A stretch of DNA of 64,000 nt. It comes from Bagarius yarrelli (taxonomy: Eukaryota > Chordata > Actinopteri > Siluriformes > Sisoridae). Below are positions 36,801-45,300 of the stretch, one piece after another. The stretch spans positions 11,802,305 through 11,866,304 of the forward strand of contig VCAZ01000003.1 of NCBI GenBank assembly GCA_005784505.1, given 5' to 3'. Every line of letters begins with the position of its first letter. Position 1 is the stretch's first letter. Both the position numbers and the translations under genes were made by a program. The notes beneath the pieces are model-generated. The model was not told the origin of the DNA and searched no databases. It worked only from the letters and a program-made list of their open reading frames with translations.

Positions 36801-37632
36801 CCGCTGCGCTCTCAGGACTCAGGCAATTTGATTATACCTAGAATAACTAAATCAACTGCAGGTGGCAGATCCTTCTCTTATCTAGCGCCTAAACTTTGGA
36901 ATAACTTACCTTGCACTGGTCGGGAGGCAGACAATCTGTCAGTTTAAAAATAGATTAAAAACACATCTCTTTGATCTCTTTGTGGCCTACACATAAAACA
37001 CACATTCTTATTATTTAAACCTGTTAAAGAATTATCAGGTCAACCAGAAACGGTAAACACCACCAATAACACATCATGTATTTGTTTATCACCAGTCGAA
37101 TCGCATCTACGCTAACATATGTCTGTTCTTTGGTATTGCGAGCTCACCGTCGCCACCATTACTTGGAGACAATAAGACAGTTTCTTTTGTCTTCTAAGCG
37201 GCCATCAAGACAAGACCACAGAAACTTTGCCGCAGCACAGGTAATCTATTGGTTTATCTGGTGAAAGGAGAACTGACCCCCCTAACTGAGCCTGGTTCTC
37301 CCAAGGATTTTTTTCTCCATTTTGTCACCGATGGATTTTTGGGTACTTGTCGCCATCGCCTCTGGCTTGCTTAGTTGAGGACTCTAAATTTATGGATATC
37401 AATCAAATGGACTGTTCTAATGAATGTTTAATATTTTTGTTTCTAAGGTACTTCTGTAAAGACAATCCTGATTGTTAAAGCACTACTTTTTGTTCAAATG
37501 TAAACAAAAACTGAGAAATATTTTTTTTCACAATGATGCCTCTTGTACATCGTCGTCTTATCTTTTGGGAGAAGCTTGTGTCATTGTGTCATATACATAC
37601 ACATATACACATATACACATATACATTATACA

Positions 37633-37677
<45 letters not shown>

Positions 37678-37679
37678 TA

Positions 37680-37725
<46 letters not shown>

Positions 37726-37747
37726 ATATATATATATATATATATAT

Positions 37748-37781
<34 letters not shown>

Positions 37782-39302
37782 CATATACATATATATATGA
37801 TATATATACAACACACACACACACACACACACACTGCTCAAAAAATAAAGGGAACATTAAAATAACATCCTAGATCTGAATGAATGAAATATTCTTATTA
37901 AATACTTTGTTCTTTACATAGGTGAATGTGCTGACAACAAAATCACACAAAAATTATCAATAAAAATCAAATTTATTAACCCCATGGAGGTCTGGATTTG
38001 GAGTCACGCTCAAAATTGAAGTGGAAAAACACACTACAGGCTGATCCAACTTTGATGTAATGTCCTTAAAAAACAAGTCAAAATGACGCTCAGTAGTGTG
38101 TGTGTGGCCTCTACGTGCTTGTATGACTCCCTACAACGCCTGGGCATGCTCCTGATGAGGTGGCGGATGGTCTCCTCTGAGGGATCTCCTCCCAGACCTG
38201 GACTAAAGCATCCGCCAACTCTTGGATAGTCTGTGGTGCAACGTGGCGTTGGTGGATGGAGCGAGACCATGATGTCCCAGATGTGCTCAATTGGATTCAG
38301 GTCTTGGGCACGGGCGGGCCAGTGTCCATAGCATCAATGCCTTTGTCTTGCAGGAACTGCTGACACACTCCAGCCACATGAGGTCTGGCATTGTCTTGCA
38401 TTAGGAGGATTTACAAAACTGCCAAACCGGTCATGCTGGAGGATGTTTGCAGGCAGCAGAACGTTCTCCACGGCGTCTCCAGACTCTGTCACGTCTGTCA
38501 CATGTGCTCAGTGTGAACCTGCTTTCATCTGTGAAGAGTACAGGGCGCCAGTGGCGAATTTGCCAATCTTGGTGTTCTCTGGCAAATGCCAAACGTCCTG
38601 CACGGTGTTGGGCTGTAAGCACAACCCCCACCTGTGGACATCGGGCCCTCATACCACCCTCATGGAGTCTGTTTCTGACCGTTTGAGCAGACACATGCAC
38701 ACTTGTGTTCATTTGCATTTTGCAGGGCTCTGGCAGTGCTCCTCCTGTTCCTCCTTGAACAAAGGCGGAGGTAGTGGTCCTGCTGCTGGGTTGTTGCCCT
38801 CCTACGGCCTCCTCCACGTCTCCTGATGTATTCGCCTGTCTCCTCCTGGTAGCGCCTCCATGCTCTGGACACTACGCTGACAGACACAGCAAACCTTCTT
38901 GCCACAGTTTCGCATTGATGTGCCATCCTGGACGAGCTGCACTACCTGAGCCACTTGTGTGGGTTGTAGACTCCGTCTCATGCTACCACTAGAGTGAAAG
39001 CACCGCCTGCATTCAAAAGTGACCAAAACATCAGCCAGAAAGCATAGGAACTGAGAAGTGGTCTGTGGTCACCACCTGCAGAACCACTCCTTTATTGGGG
39101 GTGTCTTGCTAATTGCCAATAATTTCCACCTGTTGTCTATTCCATTTGCACAACAGCATGTGAAAATAATTGTCAGTCAGTGTTGCTTTCTAAGTGGGCA
39201 GTTTGATTTCACAGAAGTTTGATTGACTACATTGTTGATTTACATTGTGTAAAAAAATTGTTGTTTAAGTGTTTCCCTTTATTTTTTTGAGCAGTGTGTA
39301 TA

Positions 39303-39350
<48 letters not shown>

Positions 39351-42300
39351 CTTAGTTTCACTCCTGTGCTGTATAGTATATGACAAATAATGACATTTAC
39401 ATTGCATTTAACTTTTGCATGTTAATTATATATATAATATAATTAACATGCAAAAGTTAAATGCAATGTAAATGTCAGTAGTGTGTGTGTGTGGCCTCTA
39501 CGTGCTTGTATGACATTTACATTGCATTTAACTTTTGCATGTTAATTATATTATATATATAATTAACATGCAAAAGTTAAATGCAATGTAAATGTCATTA
39601 TTTGTCATATACTATACAGCACAGTGAAACTAAGTTTTTTTTCGCATATCCCATCTAAGAAAACTGGGGTCAGAGTGCAGGGTCAGCTATGATACAGCGG
39701 AAAAGGGAAAGGGTTGGAGGTCCTGTTTAAGTACCCGATAGTGGCAAAATGGCAGGGGTGGGGCTTAAAGCAAGGTATTGTTCAACAAGAAGGTCAACAA
39801 CTTAGCACCTTAACCATTTAAGCCACCATTATATTTTCCATTCATGCAAAGTGGTGAAAAAATGTAAGTGAAATCAATATTTGGTATGACCAGATTTCAA
39901 AGCAGAATGGGGTTTTAGGATATGCTGTTCAAACTATTTTGAAGAACCATGATGGATATGGCATTTTCTATTCTGGCTCAGGTCCTTTCTCGGCCCACTT
40001 CTCTATCTCCCCCATTTCATCCCTGTCCTATTATTAAAAGGCAAAAATGCCCAAAAAATGTCTTTAAAAAAAAAATTGTGACTTATATGTTTCCATAACT
40101 AAGTGCTGCTAGTGCCGATGCTACTAAGCATCATTCTGTATCGCTTAAAAAAAGGTGGTTCTGATAAAATGGCATAAAAATGGCTTGTGCTTCTAGCTTG
40201 AGGGGGATGACCATATTGACAGTCGTTCAGGATAAGACACAGCGCACATAGGTTTTAGTCACCTACCAGACATTTGATATTTATTGTTTTTTCTCTACAT
40301 TGGCAGGAAAAAAATGTATAAAAGAACTATATAACATTGTATTAGTGAAGTGTGTGTAGACGTGCCCGAATTGTTTTAAAGTAAAGTTGATGTTTCTGTA
40401 TTAAAAAGACCCATTGACATTTTGTCTCTGTTTATTCCGCACTTAGATTTATCACCCAAAGGGAAAGGCTAAGAAATGTCACACCAACACCAACGTGAAA
40501 GTACAGCTATGAAACATAACAGAATGTTAAGGTCTTATTTTGTTCTGCACTGTGAATAAGGTTCTCTAAAATACTTACCATAATAGTTCCACCAGTCTGT
40601 GTGCGTAACGGTCTTAGCACCTTACGTTGCACCAGGAAGTTTGGCAGAAAAACAAGAGGAGGAATTTCTGTGATGGTGGCAACCACCATAGACCACTGGA
40701 GAAATAAAAAAAACACACATATTTGAACATAATTGTTTATTATATATCGGTTTCCACAAGCATCAGAACAACAACAAAAACAAACAGAGGATATTTATGT
40801 ACCTATAAAACAAAAAATGACAAATTTACCAGAAAGATATGTGATGGCCTGGAAAATTATAGTATAATATTTTCTTGAGACTATAGAACTAAAATTTCCA
40901 GCTTGTATCTTAACCAGCTTCTGCTTATGTCCAGAAGTTAAAATACAATTCTCCTTATTTGGATGATAATATGATCATTTGCGTTGAAACGCAAAAGTTT
41001 GTGGTGTTGTCATGATTCCGCCCTCCCACCAGCAGAGGGCGCAGTCTCCCGAGTATTAGCCGCCAAGTCACTTCCTATCCGACTTCCTGTTTGGTCTCCA
41101 TATAAGCCAGCCTATTCTTTAGCTCTGTGCAATGTATTGTTCATTATGCGACATACCAAGCGTTTACTATGTGCTTCTGTACTCTCGGTACTTGAACTCT
41201 GCTCAGTTTTTGGTTACACGTTTTCGTCTAGTGTTTAGAATTTTTGTTTGCTTGGTCTCTATTTGATTTACAGACTTCTGCCCGTGTTATGACTACTCTT
41301 CTGGACTGCCCCATTGCGTTTAATAAAGCTGTGTTCTGCAACATGGATTCGACTTCGTCTACTGCTTCACAGTTGTTCAACAAACACATATAGATGTGAT
41401 TGTCAGGCGTCCATACTACCATGCTATACTGCTATACTTTTGCTAGTACTTCCAGCACGTTCTTCCCCAAAACAGCTTGAACTGGTAAAATTGCAAGCAC
41501 AGGATCTCACCAGTGAAAAAACAATTTTCTTTATAGCTGACTCAAGTTTAATAAAATGGGTAAATTAGGTCCCAAACTAACACTTGGCTCCTTAGTGTCA
41601 GTTTGCTGTTTGGAGTTACTGGGACGAATAATACAATTTTCATCAAAAGGTATGTGGACAGCTGATCATCCTACTCATATAAAGTACAAGTCTTCCCCAA
41701 ACTGCTGTTGCAAAGTACAATTGGTGTGGTCTTTGTGTGCTGTAGAATTACAATTTACTTAAGGTGGAACTGAGGCTGCATTTACAAACCAGGTTTTAGT
41801 TGCCAATTTTGATTTTGAGTACAACTTTTTTTAAAAACACAGCAAAAAAAAGACGCACTAATTAGAAAAAGGAAAATAACGTGATAATTAATAGGTGAAG
41901 AAGAAATAATTATTCAGTATTTTGCTTTCCGCACTGTATTTAAACGTCAGCAAAACTTTTTAGGTGGAGAAAAAAAAGAGGAGAGCCCATGTTACAGCCT
42001 GGACGAATGTAGAATTGATTGCTAAATTATATATACAACCCGAATTCCAGAAAAGTTGTGACATTCTTGAAATTTAAATAAAACGAAAACTAAAAAAACT
42101 TTCAAATTACATTGTGGGCGTAAAAATTCTAATTCACCTATACAGACGTGTTTTGCTAGACAAACTGAGCTGTAACAATTTTTCTCTGATCAACCAATCA
42201 GAGGACGTCATTGTGGGCCAGCTACCTGGCTCTGGAAATTCTAATTTGAAATCTGACTGATTAAAGTAACAGTCTTTAACCAATTAGCAATCTTCCACTG

Positions 42301-45300
42301 CTTATATAGTTTAAGTTACATGGGCAGCACTACTGATTCTGGATGCCCCAGGAGGATTAGATTAACATGGCAGCACATAGAAACTGAAATCTGACAACAA
42401 AAAAATCCTACATACACATACTGAAAGCAGTGCATCGAAGAGAAACGCTATGAAAAGAAGAGAAAAAAAAAGTTGGAAATAAATTAATACAATTTAATAA
42501 AACAAATATCAAAATTGTTTCTGCCAGCAGAGAAGGCCTTGCTGGCCCTGACTGCACAACACTGTGTTTAGGATAACCTAGAACAGCAACAGCGCCCCAG
42601 ACCTCCTCAGACAAAATTCATGTCTAAGCTCAGTAATTGTTCTATTGGTGATATGCATTCTTACAGCCTTACATTTAGTGAAACGCATTTCCACAAGAGT
42701 TACTTATTACTAGCGAAGGGATACTAAATCTGAACATAATGTGCTAACAAGCATTTATGAATATGATGGTATAGTCTCCACAAACTTTTGTCTATATAGT
42801 GTGTGTTAGACAGCACAACATACAAGTTCATCTATAATACAAACTTGGCCGAAATACCTCTCTCCAATCTTTCAAGATATCGTTCTGCATGCAGAAAGAG
42901 AATAAATACATAGAGGCGTTTTAATGGGTGACGAACTCTGTCCAATTTATAGAACTCCCATCTCCTAACTAAACAAACGTTGTCAATTATGTGAAAACAG
43001 TCAGGCTGGTAAAGAGGAAGACTTTAGGGTGGAAAACACATTACAGCTTAATGGTAATTCCTCAGCGGTCTGTAGTCAATGCATGCCTGGATTACAGAGA
43101 GCAACGGATATTCAACCTGCACCGAGTCATGCATCAGAAAACACAGGCAGGCCACATACTGACATGAATGTGTGCATTTTAAGCAGTAGAAAGTCCCAAC
43201 ATGATCTTCTTGCAGAGTTGATAAAGATTTGTGTATGACATGTGCTTAAAAAAAAAAAACAGGAATGACTGTGACCTGATCAATCTGTCAAACCCAATAG
43301 AAGGGTGCTATATTAAACAGAGGTGACTGAAACTAATAACAATACACTTTTGTTATACATACCTGTATGAGTGCAAAACAATCTGTAATAACTGCATTTA
43401 TTCTTAACATATAATCTTTATGATACTTATACAGAATTAGACACATTAGAATCCTCGCCAATGCTTTAAAATGTGACGGGAAGTGGTGGCTTAGTGGTTA
43501 AAGTGTTGAACTAATACCAGAAAGACCCCGGTTTGATTCCCAGAACCACCAAGCCTCCACCGCTGGGCCCCTGGACAAGGCCCCTAACCCCCAATTGCTG
43601 AGTTGTAGAAAAATGATTTCTGTAAGTCGCTCTGAATAAGGGCGTCTGCCAAATGCTGTAAATGTAAATGAAACATACATCCATGTGTAATGCTACTGCT
43701 GGCTGGAAAGTTTTCTTAGGTGAAAAGAAATGCAACCGAGATAGAAGTAGACCCTTTTGTCTTGAATATACTATTGCTTTGTCCTGAATTCTGTGCATCA
43801 GTAAACTGAAAACTGTATTAAATCCAGGTTTAAAAGCCAAACCCTAATGAAGCAGCGGAGATTTAAAATGTCATAAATAGGGTTAATTATAACCTGATTT
43901 TCTGCTATAAATCAGCACGCCAGTCAGTGTGGAGCCAATTGAGCCGATTAACCATATTATTAACAAATAAATAAACACCAAAATCTGGATGTGACTTCTT
44001 AAATTTAAGAAAAATTCAAAACTTAAAGACTTACAGATCACATGAGACAATACTTTATTCACAATAAAAAATAGAAAACATAACAGATGTTTAAACTGAG
44101 AAATTTTACACTTTTATCCACAAAATGAGTCCAATTCAAATGTGATGCCTGATACAGGTCTCAAAATAGCTGGCACAGGGGCAACAAAGGGTTTAAACTG
44201 AAATAAATTTTAAAAAGATTTAGCTGGAAGAAATTGTATTAACTAATTAAGTTAACTGACATCATGTCTTAAAGGGGCAGAGTATCTTCAATCTGTGAAA
44301 GAGTGCGTAAAAACAGAAGTGTTAGCGCAGTAGTTAAGGTCTTGGACTACCAACTTGAAGACCTGGGTTCGATTCCCAGCACCACCAATGCTGCGCGCCT
44401 AAGCAAGGCCCTGAACCCCTAATTGCTCAGTTGTATAACAGGGAATAAAGTAAGTCGCTCTGTATAAGGGTGTCTGCCAAATGCTGCAAATGTAATTGTA
44501 AACTTATAACCTTTATGCCTCGTCTCCAATCTGGTGTTAAACATACCCTGTCCCAACTACTTTAAGAACTGTAGCAGGCATCAAATTTAAAATGAACTTA
44601 TTGTGTGGATAAAAGTGTAAAATTTATTAGTTTACATTTGTTTGCTATATATTCTATTCTGAATAAAATATTGGCTCATGTGATTTAAAAGTCTTTTGGT
44701 TTTTGTTTTATTTTAATTTAAATATCGTTCCTTTTTTTAATTAATTCAGGTTGTAATGAAATTGACATTTATAAAAAGGTTGAGTGATTTCCTTGTTTTA
44801 TTGATTAGTTACGATATGTATTAATATTTTAACATAAATCAAAACTGAATATTTAATTAAAAGTATACTTATTAATTAGTAAAATAATTGCAGCAAAATT
44901 TAAAGACTATTTTTAATATTTTAACTAATTGCATAAGATAAAAACATTGCATATTAATCCTTTTATCAATCGCTGCCTAAACCATATCATAGATAATTAT
45001 TTTTTAGCAACTATAGTCAAAACTATAAGATTACACCTTCCCTCTACTGAGTGCAACATCTGCTGTAAACAGACCGCTGTAAGCCAGTGCAGAGAGCACT
45101 AAATCTAAATACATTTTCTTTTTATTTCTCAAGGCAAAGAGGGAGAAGTTTTGTGCTTTAAGTGTATCACCACACTTGTGCAAACAAGATCGATTGTCAG
45201 GTACAAGAATTATTTGTACTTTTTTGTTAGGCAGTGTAACACATTAAATAATATATACAGTACTCAGTTTACAGCCTGTTTTTCAGTGCTTTTAATGTTT

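Noticed and set aside
37472..37873. Tyr/Ile-rich open frames of 110-133 codons
   Set aside because: Translation of alternating TA/CA microsatellite.
44312..44380. Possible tRNA gene
   Set aside because: A and B boxes belong to a SINE head; there is no closed acceptor stem and the SINE body and tail follow.
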